Origin: Abelmoschus esculentus | Lineage: Eukaryota > Streptophyta > Magnoliopsida > Malvales > Malvaceae | Length of the DNA: 64,000 nucleotides | Direction: 5' to 3' | Assembly (NCBI GenBank): GCA_035048815.1 | Contig: JAUCBN010000036.1 | Span: 8,628,001 to 8,692,000, forward strand | In this document: piece after piece, positions 1-11,947 of the stretch | How the letters are laid out: each line of letters starts with the position of its first letter | Position numbering within the stretch: position 1 is the first letter of the stretch | Position numbers and translations under genes: made by a program | Notes under the pieces: model-generated | Databases searched by the model: none | What the model saw: only the letters and a program-made list of their open reading frames with translations | Told to the model about the DNA's origin: nothing

Positions 1-20
1 ACGTTTTAAAAGAACTTCAC

Positions 21-1090
21 CTTGTCTAGGGAATTCAAGTAATCAACAGCTCTTTCCCTGTTCACCATGAAAGTATGCTCGTCTATTTCAATGTTGGGTG
101 AGCCCCTACAAAGCAAGTCCCCCAATTGTTACTTTAATTCCCTAACATAATTAATAAAATAAATTACTAGTATTACTATTACCATACACTTACTTTCCCC
201 ACCAAAGCTCATCTTGGGTGGTCTCATCGATAACAATCCTCTTGTCTCTGGGAGACCGCCCGGTCTTGGCTCCAGACATGGTAGCTAATGCACCAGTCGA
301 TGTAATAAAAGACCCTTTCTCATACTTTATAGCCTGTTCGTACAACTCTGCGTCCAGGTATTCATATATGTAATTTCATAAATTTTACATTAGATATAAA
401 TTGTTACTGGATCGGTTTATACCTGCTGGGGAGAGGTTGTAGAGGACATGGGTGAATTTCAATGAACTGTCACTGACGCTAATGGTAGGCGCCTCCACAT
501 GGTGGTGGTGGTGCGACACATGAGAAACTGATTGACTGCTCTTCGCGGCGGGATCTCCTCTTACCACCTTTGGTCCCGTCCCTCTCGTCAACGACGCCAA
601 AGATGCACTGTTTAAAAATTCATTAAATAAAATCACCGATCATTATCTACAGGGAAAAAAATCCGACCTACGTTTTTTTGTCCTGTGAACTGACAGATAT
701 ACCCTTGTTGAGTCTACAATTTTACAAATTACAAGGATAGTTTCGTGATTTTACTTGGAATTCACCTTCCGATCATCCAACATCGTTGATCGTGATAATT
801 TTTTTGTTTGTTATATACTAATCTGTGGTGCGCTTGCATGTGTACCTGATGGACTGTAGCTGCTGCTTCTGGCGTTCTTCCTCGGACAAGGTAGCGAAGG
901 TACCTTGAGTCCCTTCGAGAGGCGTAGTTGGCGCTGATCTTTTCTTTTGCAAAGAGTGAAGCTCGTCGATCGTCTGAGCCTTAACGGCTTTCCCACTGTC
1001 ATCGTGACAGATCGCGTCTCGCTTCTTATCCGTCAGAATCCTCGCCAGCGGACTCCTTGGTGTCGGCACTCCGGTTCCGTTTGCTGCCAT
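21..1090 (-). CDS. PCK1: Phosphoenolpyruvate carboxykinase (ATP), exons 1-4, 3' part beyond window
   Basis: Cytosolic PEPCK converts oxaloacetate plus ATP to phosphoenolpyruvate, CO2 and ADP, mainly for gluconeogenesis in seedlings. Exons on the minus strand are 1090-846, 607-423, 347-194 and 105-21. Each intron begins GT and ends AG, and the split codons join in frame, giving about 223 residues of a family that usually has about 660-670. The ATG at 1090 opens the plant-specific N-terminal extension, the part reported to be phosphorylated in other plants. A run of five His lies at residues 114-118, which is natural in plant PCK1. Exon 3 carries the family signature GAKTGRSPRDKR, with the substrate-binding Arg near residue 174. 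Exon 4 ends in NSLDK before a GTGAAG donor. No frameshift or stop is seen, so the gene looks intact here. Identification is from recognised family sequence. Confidence 0.95.
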
Positions 1091-2562
1091 ATCTTCTCTC
1101 TGAAAAAACGACTATAAAAACAGAGTAAGTCTTCTACAACCAATTCAAACGCCGTACAAAAGAATCAAAATAAACAGAATTATACCAGAGATCTAGAGAG
1201 CTGGTAGTGAAAAATAAAAATAAAAATGGGCTAATGAGAAGTGAGTTGGAGCATTCAAAATTGAATTAGTCTGCTAAACAAATGCAGATGAGAAACGAAG
1301 AGGAAGGGGAAGGTGAATTTAAAGGCTTCAGTGGAGGTGGGGGATTACTAGAGGATAGGGTTAGTGCTAACCATGGTTAAATCTTATCTCTGTTTAAAAA
1401 GTTACATTTTCCGAAAGTCCATTTCAAACAGGATTACAGATTCCGTAAAAACACGGAATTCAGCTGGTTCCTTCCTACACGCTGAGCCTGAGAGAAACCC
1501 GCCACTGGATTTGGAAAAAGACATGGGTTAAGATCGTAAGCTTAATTTCCAGTATGTTAATATGGATCAGTGTCTTGTTAAAATATGTTCCTTTAATACT
1601 GATGGAGTGATGGGTTGGTTCAAATAATAAATAATTTTATTTTATTTAAACAAAATTAAAGTTTAAAATATTATATACAAAATAATTATTGAAATTTTAT
1701 CTATTAAAATTAATTATATAATATATTAATTTAAATTAATTAGAAACAAAATTTAAATATCAAAACAGTAATAAAAACTGTTATCTTTTATTTGATTTCA
1801 CATTTATACAAAATTTTATTATCGATAGTATTTAGTAAAATACTCGTATCATAAATAATACGTCAAACAAATCGGATTTCACCCACGTGTCAAGATTCAA
1901 AGCTCTCAGTGGTCACGTCCATGTCAGCCGTTATTATTCGGACATCGATCAGAGTACAACCACCAATGATGTAACCACGTCATCAATCTATTCTCGGAAA
2001 CCGTCCGAAGTTTAGCATTCTGCTGAAGTCAGACATTTATTTATGTTCTGATGAATAAGTCAGACATTTATTTTCTTTTTCAAAAAAAGTAAAATTTTGA
2101 TTGACTTTTATTGAGAGCGAAACCATTATTATTTAATGTTGATTGGTAATTACGATGGTCCCCTTCCGTGCACCACCTTGCTGCGGTCCAACTTTTACCC
2201 AGTTGTATACCATGACGACGGACGGCACTGTTAAATCTAAATAGCGTTCAAAATCAGCAAAATCGGTAGATCCAAAAGAAGGCAATTCGGAGATTAGGAC
2301 GGCTGCCAATGAGTCTTTATGTTCTGATTATATAAAAATAATTTTTGCGATAGAGATGGATTTACATGATAAATAATTTGATTTTATTTAAGTAGTTTTT
2401 AAGTTTAAGATATTATATATGTAAAAAAATTCACCGATTAAAATTAAATATACAATATGAATTAATTCGGATTAATCAAGATGAAATCCTTAAAAATTAA
2501 AACTAACAGTAAAAAAAATTATATACAATTGTGGAATTAATTTGCCTTTCCTCCTATCCATC
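1091..2562 (-). promoter_or_regulatory. PCK1 upstream region with ACGT-core cluster
   Basis: This stretch has no gene. Just upstream of the ATG, on the minus strand, lies a CT-rich segment that looks like 5' UTR, with a TTTAAA box near 1318-1325 that could be the TATA element (weak). A CAG acceptor-like site directly before the ATG hints at a 5' UTR intron, not proven. Three ACGT cores cluster 800-900 bp upstream of the ATG: a G-box CACGTG at 1884-1889, ACGT at 1915-1918 and ACGTCA at 1977-1982. Such cores are bound by bZIP/bHLH factors, but their use here is inferred. Confidence 0.5.
1620..2540. repeat. Pair of diverged AT-rich direct repeats upstream of PCK1
   Basis: A segment of about 170 bp at 1620-1800 recurs in the same orientation at about 2362-2540, offset by about 742 bp. 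Both begin with TAAATAATTT, share TATTATATA and a TTAAAATTAA block, and end near AACAGTAA(A/T)AA. They look like two old copies of one AT-rich repeat. No terminal repeats or target duplications were recognised. Confidence 0.5.
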
Positions 2563-3904
2563 TGTTGTGTGTCAAAAGTGCATAAATTGTGCAATTGAAC
2601 ACGTCGAAAGTAATAAAGTGATGAGTATTATCAGATATCGTCTCCACAAGGATTGATCTACTTAATATGCCTTCTTTCGTCTTCTTGCTCTGTAAAAGGA
2701 ATAAAATAAAAAATACAAGTAATTTTGGTTTAAGTGAACTAGATAAAGAAAACTAAATAATAAGATAATAAGATAAAAGAAAGTGACCAGGATCCAGTTG
2801 TGTTGTATAGTGGATTCAATTGACTTGTTTTCTGTCCAATGCAATAGCATAACATTACCTCGGCAGTACTGCAGATTACTGTCTCGACAGCGATGATGCT
2901 CGTCCGTCGCGACAATCCCTTGCTCTTGGATGGACTTTACCAAAGTTCGGCAAAGTATTCTTTGATGGCTCCGCTTATCCCTAAGTCAAAGTATTGTTGA
3001 TGACCAGTCCTTGATGGTACCTCCCGGCGTGAATCAATTATAATCATCAACCAATCTCATACTTCTTTTAGCCGCTGAAACTCTAACTTATCTCTAGGCC
3101 GAGTTAGTATTTCCCGATTGAAATATCGTACTTATTCCTTTCGTGAATCTAACTCTCCCGATATTAGATAAATAGATTACTCACAAACTTCTCTCCCGAG
3201 CTTGAATGTAAGAACAATAAATGACAAAGAATAAGCAAACCTTGATATTTTATTGCACTGAAACACGAAACAAAGTTCAATCTCTTCTCACTAGTACTCT
3301 ACACTTTCACCTAAGCCTAAAAGAAATTAAAAACAAAGAAAACTCTAAATCCTATATAAAGTCGACTCTCTAGTTTTCGATCTCTATGATGGTAAGTATT
3401 TTCTTCTCCTTGGACGACTATGGCTTATATAGGCTTGGCCTAGGGCAAATCTTTCCTAAGTAGGAATACAACTTGGAGTAGAACACAAGTTAAGTACATA
3501 AATAAAATATTTCCAAGTTTATTCCCACTAGGATGTTTTTTCCGCGTGGCCTTTGACTTGGGCTTTCCATGTGCTACCCAGTTCCGATCCTTGTGTTGCT
3601 TGTCCAGAAACGTCCAACTCATTTTTCTCTTTAGTTCGCCTATAATATCAATACTTGTCCTACAGGTGCTACCTCGGCATCAGGTCCTACCTCGACCTCA
3701 ATTGCTGCCGCGATAATAGTTTTTCCTGCAAAGACACAAAAGTATAGTAAAGCTTGCCTTTTCTGTAAATATCATCTTTATAAGTTACATCAGCAAAATA
3801 TCTAAATATCTCACATTAGCACATGCATTAGTCCAAGTAGGTGTAGATTTAGTGATTATTATCCATGAAAGGTGTAAAAAGTGATAGTGAGTTGAGCACT
3901 TATC
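2563..3904 (-). repeat. 3' LTR of element A
   Basis: 1342 bp. On the minus strand it starts TGATAAGTGCTCAAC and ends in CA at 2563. It matches 9636-10694 and the LTRs of B, C and D. A TATA-box motif CCTATATAAG (minus strand) lies at 3424-3433 and an AATAAA signal downstream of it, giving a normal U3-R-U5 order. This LTR lies upstream of PCK1 and on the same strand. Confidence 0.9.
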
Positions 3905-3943
3905 ACACTCCCAAACTTGAACTATTGCTTGTCCTCAAGCAAT
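3905..3943 (-). other. Polypurine tract and AGGA-loop hairpin beside 3' LTR, element A
   Basis: On the minus strand, ATTGCTTG-AGGA-CAAGCAAT forms a perfect 8-bp stem with a four-base loop (3943-3924). It is followed by AAGTTTGGGAGTG directly before the LTR. The purine-rich stretch sits where the plus-strand primer of an LTR element is expected. The same module occurs in C and D. Confidence 0.75.
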
Positions 3944-4679
3944 GCAAACCATCAATTTGCCAAACCTTACTCTCTCTTGGTCTTATGTTTTCATCTATTC
4001 TCCCCACCATAACTATGCTTATTCTTAAGCCTTAACCTTTCGGTTACCCAAGGGTTTACCTAAAAACAAACTATAAGATTTTATGAGTGTGTGCATTTTT
4101 GTGGACAAGTTTGATTAAAGGCTTTCTTAGACAAACTCTAGGTTCAAGACAAATAAACTTGGATTTATTATACTCCTCTTAAAACAACAATTTCTTGAGT
4201 CAATTTCGGGCATCTCAAGGCTTGTGTTTTCTCATCAATATTTCATTTTTTTTACTTGTTCAATTTTTTAAGCATACTAGAGCTAATTTCGAGCACCTCT
4301 AGCATGAAGAAGAGTGATTCCTAGAGCCGGTAATAGACATCTCTAGTCATATCTCCAATAATCTAAGTCTTTATCAGTTAAGTTCATTGAAAGAATTCCT
4401 ATAATCCAACAAGTCCCAAAAGTGTTTTTAGGATTAATCTTATAGTAATTTTCTAACTTTTCTTCCTTAAGTATCCTAAAGTTAAGCATTCTAAACAGGA
4501 CCTAACCATGGTAAGGAGAAATATTTCTATAGTCTTAAAAGAATAACCTAAGACAATACTGATGAAAAACAGTACAAAAGTATTGACAATAATTCAAATA
4601 AGGTGGTGGACATAAATTTTTTTTGAAAAACCACTTAAATACTTCCTTTCATGGCAAGGCCGTGGCAATGGATCTACAC

Positions 4680-4713
4680 CCCCAAACTTGAACAAAGCAT
4701 TGTCCTTAATGCT
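4680..4713 (-). other. Second hairpin and purine tract, internal, element A
   Basis: On the minus strand AGCATT-AAGGAC-AATGCT (4713-4696) is followed by CAAGTTTGGGGGTG ending near 4675. It repeats the module at the 3' LTR about 780 bp away. It lies just past the end of the second frame. Confidence 0.6.
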
Positions 4714-4796
4714 TACATTAATGGAACACAGTAGGCAATAAAATAAGAAAAATGAAACAAGTAAAGATATATAAAAGCAGCATGAATATGTAAACT

Positions 4797-6318
4797 TTAA
4801 AGAGACTCCGAAGAACTATTGTCGATAATCAATTTTTGAGGCCTTGCTGCCAATTATTTCATTTTTGGTGATGGTGATGGCTGCATTTTTGCTTGTCGGG
4901 ACGGTTGAACTAGTGTTGGTGGTGTCTGTTGTATCAGAGCGTCCACTTCTTCTTCTTCTTATTCTTCGGCAACTTCCTCGATGACCATAATATCTGTCTC
5001 GCCTTCATTCATTGCCTCTACCTAGGCAGGTTGAGTGCATGGCCCGACAACGGTTAAACTTTGATGTACATAGGCATCTATCTCTGCTAAGAGACTGTCC
5101 ATGATGATAGGGTTTCCTGGTGAAGTGCTGAAGACTACTCTCCTCTTGGATTGTCTTCTGTTGGCACATGATGTCGCGGCAGAGCTTGCTTCCCTAGAGG
5201 CCAACAGCATGGAATTGTTGTTGAGGGCCAGTAGTGTGGAATGGACGTGATCCTGGAGCTGGAGTCATCTCTGTGTAGGGTGCAGCTATGACAAACATGT
5301 TCTGAGGGATCTCTGGAAACTATACCCCTTGGCTGGGAAAATTGTGGAGCATCATCTAGGCTAGTGTGTTATTGAAGTCACTTTGGTACTCCATGTATCT
5401 TTGTTTTCGAAGATCTATAGTTGTCATCCTCTGAAGTATCTACTGGTAAGGGTCTGCTGCGACAACGGTGTAGACAGAGTCAGGTATGTCTGCCTTGTAT
5501 TGGGTCCCGATAGTGGTGTCAGCAGTGTATTGCTGAGGAGTTACGTGGACTGGCTCGGTCTGTATGATTTGTATGATTTTGTAACAGAATTCCCTAGTCC
5601 ACCCACGCCTTTAGGCAGTGAATTCATCCGTGTCTGCCATTAGTACACCTGCAACATTGTAAATACCCGTAATTAAACAAGGAAAATATAAGGGTCCTTT
5701 ATTGTTCTTACCGCACTCGTAGATTTTTTGTAAAATTATCCCTCCAACGTTGATGCTTATGATTGATTGAATGAGCACCAATCTTCTTTGGTCAACCATG
5801 CTGTTGTGGGAAGTTTGGATGAGGTGTCTTTTGATAAAAGTGTTCCATAGCTTGGCCTCGGGCTTAAGAATATGCCTTGCCACCGATCCTCTATGGGTAC
5901 CAGTTTCCCAATGAGTATTGTCATAGCAAAGGTCGTCTTTTATCAGCTCATAATCTTCATTGGTGATGTCCTCCATGAATGCAGTATGGTCACCACGATC
6001 AGGGGTTAGGCCATAGAACAAATTGGTTGTCTCGGCATCAAGTCTAACCGGCCTGCCTCGGTAGTGAATATACAAGGAGTCCTTACTCGGCCTATGAGCG
6101 TAAAATTCTTGCACGATTGTGGCATTGGCCTAGGTAGGTTGTAGGCAAAAGATTTGCCATTCTTGATACTTGATCTTGTCAAACAAGTAATGCTCGATGC
6201 CGTAATTTTCCTTATTAGAGTATTGGAATCCTTGTTCTTCCCACAATTGTCTAGCAATGAAAGACCTGTTGAAACGGTCTTCAATAGTGGCGGGTGCGAA
6301 TCGGTTGTAAGTGGCCAT
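4797..6318 (-). pseudogene. Second frame of element A (putative plant transposon protein-like), decayed
   Basis: The frame opens with MATYNRFAP at 6318 and runs about 507 codons to about 4797. It is broken by a TAG at 6130-6132, further stops, and at least one length change. The N-terminal half is best preserved: FNRSFIARQLWEEQGFQ, then EFYAHRPSKDSLYIHYRGRP, then LIKDDLCYDN and RRLVLIQSI. The C-terminal half is Gln/Pro/Ser-rich with many Met. It resembles the domain annotated as 'putative plant transposon protein' in Athila-like elements (Pfam PF20167, from memory, uncertain). I see no catalytic motif of reverse transcriptase, integrase or envelope glycoprotein, and no clear membrane segment. 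Function unknown. Homologues occur in C (18223-19689) and D (35833-37320). Confidence 0.7.
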
Positions 6319-6798
6319 GGATAAGTAGTGGAGAGTTGAATATCTAGGAGATGATCTTGGAGATTTTCTAAAAGTAATAAAGAAGCTTGGAGATAAATAG
6401 AGAGTATTGCAAGAAAGATAGTAGCAAATAATTCTGAAAAGTTCAAGAATGCAAAAGTGAATAGTTCAAGAAGGAGAGTGTACTTATAAAGGCCTCGGCC
6501 TTGTAGCCATTTGAATAAACTAGCCGTTAGCCTTTACTGCCTTTTGTTTTTACTGCCGCTGCGGGATTTTAGGCAGACTAATCGTTACATTATTTTGCCC
6601 GTTGGGACTGTTGCGGTTCTGACATTGTTTACTGCCACGACAGAGAATCTTCAACTATGAATTTCTTCATCCTTATTCTTACTTATTGTCCTAAACAAAA
6701 TTAAACATGAACAAGAAAAAATAACTAAATATAATAAAAGAAAATTAAATCAAAACTAATCCTAAAAATAAAATAAAAGTAAAAATAAGGGAAAGAGA

Positions 6799-9529
6799 TT
6801 ATGTCACGGGAGGAGTGCATGCAAGTGCATCTCCTAAGGTGATTGTCTCTTGTTGGCTAGAATAATGCTTCAGATGTTGGCCATTCTCTTTGGACTCATG
6901 CTCATCCCTTTTAGATGTGATCTTTACTGCACCCTGTGGTTCTAACCATTTGGACCTGAATGTGTCTGGAAAATGTGCTGTCCTGTTGGCTTCCTCCACT
7001 TCTAGCTTAATCTTACTGCCCAGTATTTTACTACAGCAAGCATCAATTTTTCTGCTGAGCTTACTACCAAGGCAGTGGTTGCTGAGACAAAAAAAATTTC
7101 TACTTGCATCTGTGTTGTGGATAACCTTGCACTCCTCTGGATCATTATATCTTTTCAAATTATGGAAAGCATTGAGTTTGACTTGCTGGTCATTGACCCT
7201 CATTGTCAACTCTCCTTTTTCCACATCTATTAGCATGCGTCTAGTGGCTAGGAAAAGTCTCCAAAAGATGATAGGTGCATTGTCATCTGCTTCACAATCA
7301 AGGATAAGAAAGTCAGTGGGAAAAACAAATTTATCCACTCTTACCAATATATCCTCGATTTTTCTTTAGGTTGTACATATGATCTACCCGCTAGTTGGAG
7401 CATCACTGTTGTAGGTTTTTCCCTTCCTATTCCAAGCTTTTGGAAGACAGATTTAGGCATCAAATTTATGCTTGCTCCAAGGTCGCATAAGGCTTTTCCT
7501 TCATAGTGGTTACCTATCGCACAAGGTATGGTAAAACATCTAGGATCCTTCAATTTAGGAGATATGCAATTGTGCAGCATTTCCATGCATCCTTCAGTAG
7601 CAACCACTGTTTCAAACTCACCGAGCCTCTTTCTTTTAAACACAATGTCTTTTAAGAATTTGGCATAGTTTGACATTTGTTCAATTGTTTCCACAAATGG
7701 TAAGTTGATGTGGACTTGCTTCAAGATATCTAAGAATTTTTTAAATTGATGGTTCTGTTTCTACTTTTTCAATCTTTGTGGGAAAGGTGGTGATGGTCAC
7801 ATTTCCTCTAGGGTCTCATTAGTTTGGAATTTAATACCTGACATCACTTGGTCTTTTACTGTCTCGGCAGCTTGTTGAGGTACTACCGAGTTTTCTGTTG
7901 GGGCAGTGTTTTCTGCTGGGATTTTTGTGACATGATCTTTTGGTTCAGCATCTAAGTCGTCTTTATCTGATTCTTCTTGTTCTACCGGTGGGACTTTGTC
8001 TGCTGAGTTTCCTAACTTCTCCTTAAGTTGTAGACCACTCCTAGTAGTAATTGATTTACATTGTTCTTGGCCCATTACCTTAGCAACTTCAGTATTGCTA
8101 GGTAATCCTCCTCGTGGTCTAATATTTATAATCTGAGCAAACTACCCAACCTGAGTTTCCAGTGCTTTGATAGGTGTCTTTTAGTTTTGCAACCTCATCT
8201 TAGTTCTATTTATGAATGCATTTGTTCTTTTGATGAAGTTGCTATTCTCTACCATGTATGATTCCGTTTTTATCATAAAGGCCTTAAGAGAATTTTCTAG
8301 TGAATTTGTAGGTTGTTGCTGATACATCTGCTGCTGTGATAATGGTTGTTGGACCTGCTGTTGCAACAAATGTTTCATTGGTTGTTGGAAACCTGGGGGT
8401 TGAGTTGTTGGATTCAAGGAAGTGTTTGGATTACTCCATGAAAAATTTGGATGTCTCTTCCATGATGGGTTGTATGTGTTGGACATCATATTGTTCCTAT
8501 TGTAATTTCCAACATATAGGCTAGATTCTTGATTCTCCATACATTCAGAAGAATTATGGTTGTCTCCACATAAATTGCAGAAAGAATCTATAGCCTTAAC
8601 CTCATGGGATTGTGCTGTATTTGCATGTTTTGCACCATCTTAGTAAGAGAGGCCAATTGTGCCGCCACTGAATTGGATGTTTCTAACTCATTCACTGTGG
8701 CTTGGCGTCTTACTTCTCCTCGCCTAGATGTAGGGAATTGAAAATCGTTTTTTGTGAGTTTGTTCAAGATTTCAATAGCTTCCTCAAGTGCTTTGTCAAG
8801 GAGTGTTCCATTGGCAGAGACGTCTAACATCATCCTTGTTGGGGGCATTGGTAGCATTATAAAACATGGTCACTTATGTCCATAATGGAAATCCATGTAA
8901 AGGAAACTTGTGCAATAGCTCCCTATAGCGCTCCCATGACTCATACATAGGTTCATCATTTGCCTATCGAAAAGAGATAATTTCATTATGAATACAATCA
9001 TATAAATTTGTAAGATTAAAACGTGTAATGAAATCATGACATAATTCAGTCCAAGATCCTATTAATTCTGCTGGAATGCTATTTAACCAGGTTTTGCCCT
9101 ATCCCTCAGTGAATAGGAAAACAATTTCAATCTCAAGACATCTTCATGGACTCTTTGGATTTTGAAAGAATTATATATTTTCATGAATGACTTAAGATGT
9201 TGCCTGACATCTTCTATCATAGACCCACCAAACTGTCAAATAATATTGAGCATATTGAACATGACATGTTTCAGTTCAAAGTGGGCTACTTCTATTTCTA
9301 GTGTAATCACTCTAGGATTTAACCCATTTAAATATTTTTCCAAGAAATCTTTGACAGTAAGCTGTCGCGGTATTGGTGGCGGCGGAAGGACTCCATTGCC
9401 GGAAGGTAAGTTCTGTTCTCCTGGATTTACTGCCATAGCTTCTTGGATTTGGCTCCTCAACCTTTGTCGTGTACGTTCAATCTCTGGATCTAGTTCGTAC
9501 AAAGGGTTGGTTGGGTTGGACCTGGTCAT
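6799..9529 (-). pseudogene. gag-protease frame of element A, decayed
   Basis: The start MTRSNPTNPLYELDPEIE is at 9529, about 100 bp inside the 5' LTR. Gag core follows with frameshifts to about 8860, including the LKLFSYSLRDRAK stretch. A CX2CX3HX4C knuckle (CNLCGDNHNSSEC) lies at about 8545-8580, followed by a Gln-rich linker. The acidic linker 8075-7797 precedes a retropepsin-like domain whose active site reads DLGASINLMP (Asp codon 7482-7484) in place of the usual DTGA, as in Athila proteases. The frame ends CTPPVT-stop at 6799, the same end as in D. No reverse transcriptase follows. The pieces are separated by stops and shifts, so no functional polyprotein is expected. Confidence 0.8.
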
Positions 9530-9611
9530 ACACCAAAAACAAACCAAAGTAAAATAAAAATAAAAAGTAACTAAAAGCAAGAAAATAAAGAAAACAAAAT
9601 TTAGTTGTCAA

Positions 9612-9629
9612 TCCTCGACAACGGCTCCA
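9612..9629 (-). other. Primer-binding site, tRNA-Asp type, element A (mutated)
   Basis: On the minus strand TGGAGCCGTTGTCGAGGA lies a few bases inside the 5' LTR. It differs at a few positions from the complement of the plant tRNA-Asp 3' end (TGGCGCCGTTGCCGGGGA). The better preserved copies in C and D support the assignment. Confidence 0.7.
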
Positions 9630-9635
9630 AAAACT

Positions 9636-10694
9636 TGTTGCGTGTTAAAAGTGCGCAAATTGTGCAAGTGAACACGTCACAAGTAATAAAGTGATGAGTA
9701 TTATCAGATATCGTCTCCAAAGGGATTGATCTACTTAATATACCTTCTTTTGTCTTCTTGCTCTGTAAAAGGAATAAAATAAAAACACAAATAATTTTAG
9801 GTTTAAGTGAACTAAATAAAGAAAACTAAATAATAAGATAATAAGATAAAGAAAGTGGCCAAGATCCAATGGTGTTGTATAGTGGATTCAAATGACTTAT
9901 TTCTGTCCAATGCAATCGTACAATACTGCCTCGGCAGTACTGCAAATTACTTCCTCGACAGCGATGATGCTCGTCTGCCACGACAATCCCTTGTTCTTGG
10001 GTGGACTTTACCAAATTTCGGCAAAGTGTCCTTTGATGACTCCGCTTATCCCTAAGTCGAAGTACTATTGATGATCAGTCCTTGATGATACCTCCCGGCG
10101 TGAATCAATTATAATCATTAACCAAACCCACACTTCTTTTAGCCGTTGAAACTCTAACTTATCTCTAGGCCGAGTTAGTATTTCCCGATTGAAATACCGT
10201 ACTTATTCCTTTCGTGAATCTAACTCTCCCGATATTAGATAAATGGATTACTCACAAACTTCTCTCCCGAGCTTGAAGGCAAGAACAATAAATGGCAAAG
10301 AATAAGAAAAACTTGATATTTTATTGTACTGAAACACGAAACAAAGTTCAATCTCTTCTCACTAGTACTCTACAACTTTCACCTAAGCCTAAAAGAAATT
10401 AAAAACAAAGAAAACTCTAATTCCTAAGATAAAGTTGCTCTCTAGTTTCCGATCTCTATGATGGTAAGTGCTCTATTCTCCTTGGACGACTATGGCTTAT
10501 ATAGGCTTGGCATAGGGCAAACCTTTCCTAAGTAGGAATACAACTTGGAGTAGAACACAAGTCAAGTACATAAATAAAATATTTCTAAGTTTATTCCCAC
10601 TAGGATGTTTTTCCCGCGTGGCCTTTGATTTGGGCTTTCCATGTGCTACCCAGCTCCGATCTTTGTGCTGCTTGTCTAGAAATGTCCAGCTCAT
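9636..10694 (-). repeat. 5' LTR of element A, truncated in U3
   Basis: Matches 2563-3904 but stops at 10694 after AGCTCAT (plus strand), so the first ~280 bp of U3 are missing. CCTATATAAG (minus strand) is kept at 10496-10505. The truncation abuts Copia RNase H sequence with no target duplication, which points to a deletion at the junction. Confidence 0.85.
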
Positions 10695-11442
10695 CTTGTG
10701 AAGATCATGAGGGACGAAACTTTAAAGATTCATTGAATATTATTCTTCTGAAGATCACGAGGGACGAAACTTTAAAGAAATAGGTTTTGTTTTATCACAT
10801 TTGATGTATGCACCTTGAGATATAGATTTTGCATTGTCTCTACACAACTTGCATCTGATATTGCTTGCATTTTATCTTGTGAAAACAATTCACATATCTT
10901 CTAGATATGTTTAGCCAAATACATATTTCGGTTTCGCCTCAAGCATAATAATTGTTTAAAGGTAATGTTCTCGTAGCACTTAAATGATATTTCTGGACCA
11001 ATTAAGATATGATACTTCCATATCATTTAATGTATATATAATGCTTTTAGGCAAAGAATATCATCATCCTTTTCTTGAGACGGAATAGATCTTTGTTTAT
11101 ATTAAGAGACCTAGAAATCAAATAATGATCAACAAATATACATTATGCATGTAAAGTCTTTTTAAAAAATTTTCTGTATGTTGATTGATGCACAAGGATT
11201 TGAGGAGATATCTTTATGAGTCTCAACGATATTCAAATCGTCAACAACAAAAACAAAGAAAAAACCAAAGCTAAACTTCTTAATAAAAATGCTCGAGGAA
11301 ATTGAACTATTCTTATAGTCTTTTGCTAATAAGTATCCAATGGGGCGATTATACCAAATGTGCCCAAAATATTTTAATCCATAAAATATATATTCAATAT
11401 AATCGAATAATATTCTCGAGAACTTGATTTCACTGCTTCTGG
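10695..11442 (-). pseudogene. Copia remnant 1: reverse transcriptase C-terminal part and RNase H
   Basis: Minus strand. At 11434-11170 the translation follows the Copia reverse-transcriptase pattern: a YGLK-like segment, a GYLLAKDYKNSSI segment, FIKK, and FVVDDLNIVETHKDI, where the YVDD box has decayed to VVDD. Below it, LFRLKK-like sequence and a copy of the conserved RNase H segment can be followed with shifts to about 10800. At 10697-10780 a ~50-bp unit (GAAGATCA(T/C)GAGGGACGAA) is repeated twice. The piece ends abruptly against element A. Confidence 0.75.
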
Positions 11443-11916
11443 TAGGGGTGAGCAAAACTTGACTCGAATCGAAAAATCATTTTTTTTCCAATTTTGAGTT
11501 ATTCGAGTCGAATCGAATAACTCAAAAAAATTCAATTTCAAGTCGAGTTCAAATTTTCAAAGTTCGAGTTACTCAAAAATTCGAAATATCAAAAATTTTT
11601 GGGGTCTAATTACACATTTATTCCCTATAATTTTATTTTCAGTTTTATTTCAGTTCTATGTTCTCTTTTTTATTATTTTTACCTTTTAATTGTCATTTCT
11701 TTACAATATGATCACTTTCTAAATTTATTTTTTATTTTATTTAATACAAATTTTATTTTAATTATTTTATATTTTTTAATTTATATATTTATATTATTGT
11801 ATTTAATTTATTATTATTTTTATCTAGTTTTGGCCTTTTATAGATAAGAAAAAAGTTTTTAATGAGACTTATAATTTAATGAAACGATATATTCATACCT
11901 AAGGTATATGATAATA

Positions 11917-11947
<31 letters not shown>

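Larger units (their letters stand above)
2563..10694 (-). mobile_element. Athila-like LTR element A, non-autonomous (no RT or integrase)
   Basis: Minus-strand element. In reading order: truncated 5' LTR 9636-10694, primer-binding site about 9612-9629, gag-protease frame 9529-6799, second frame 6318 to about 4797, internal hairpin/purine tract near 4670-4713, second hairpin and purine tract 3905-3943, 3' LTR 2563-3904. The internal region is about 5.7 kb. There is no room for reverse transcriptase or integrase between the protease end and the second frame (480 bp). All frames carry stops or frameshifts, so this copy is dead. The upstream end of its 5' LTR, about 280 bp, is missing where it meets Copia sequence at 10694/10695. 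Confidence 0.85.

Noticed and set aside
478..520. Five-His run in PCK1, resembling an affinity tag
   Set aside because: Poly-His runs occur naturally in plant PEPCK N-terminal extensions, and the exon context is normal.
4797..6318. Second ORF of element A as a retroviral-type envelope gene
   Set aside because: No signal peptide, transmembrane segment or glycosylation-rich ectodomain was seen. It matches other copies of an unknown soluble-looking protein.
6890..7369. 159-codon plus-strand ORF
   Set aside because: Shadow of the gag-protease frame on the minus strand, with no family resemblance.
11599..11847. 82-codon Phe/Tyr/Leu-rich ORF resembling a membrane protein
   Set aside because: Composition simply reflects AT-rich DNA inside the hAT MITE.
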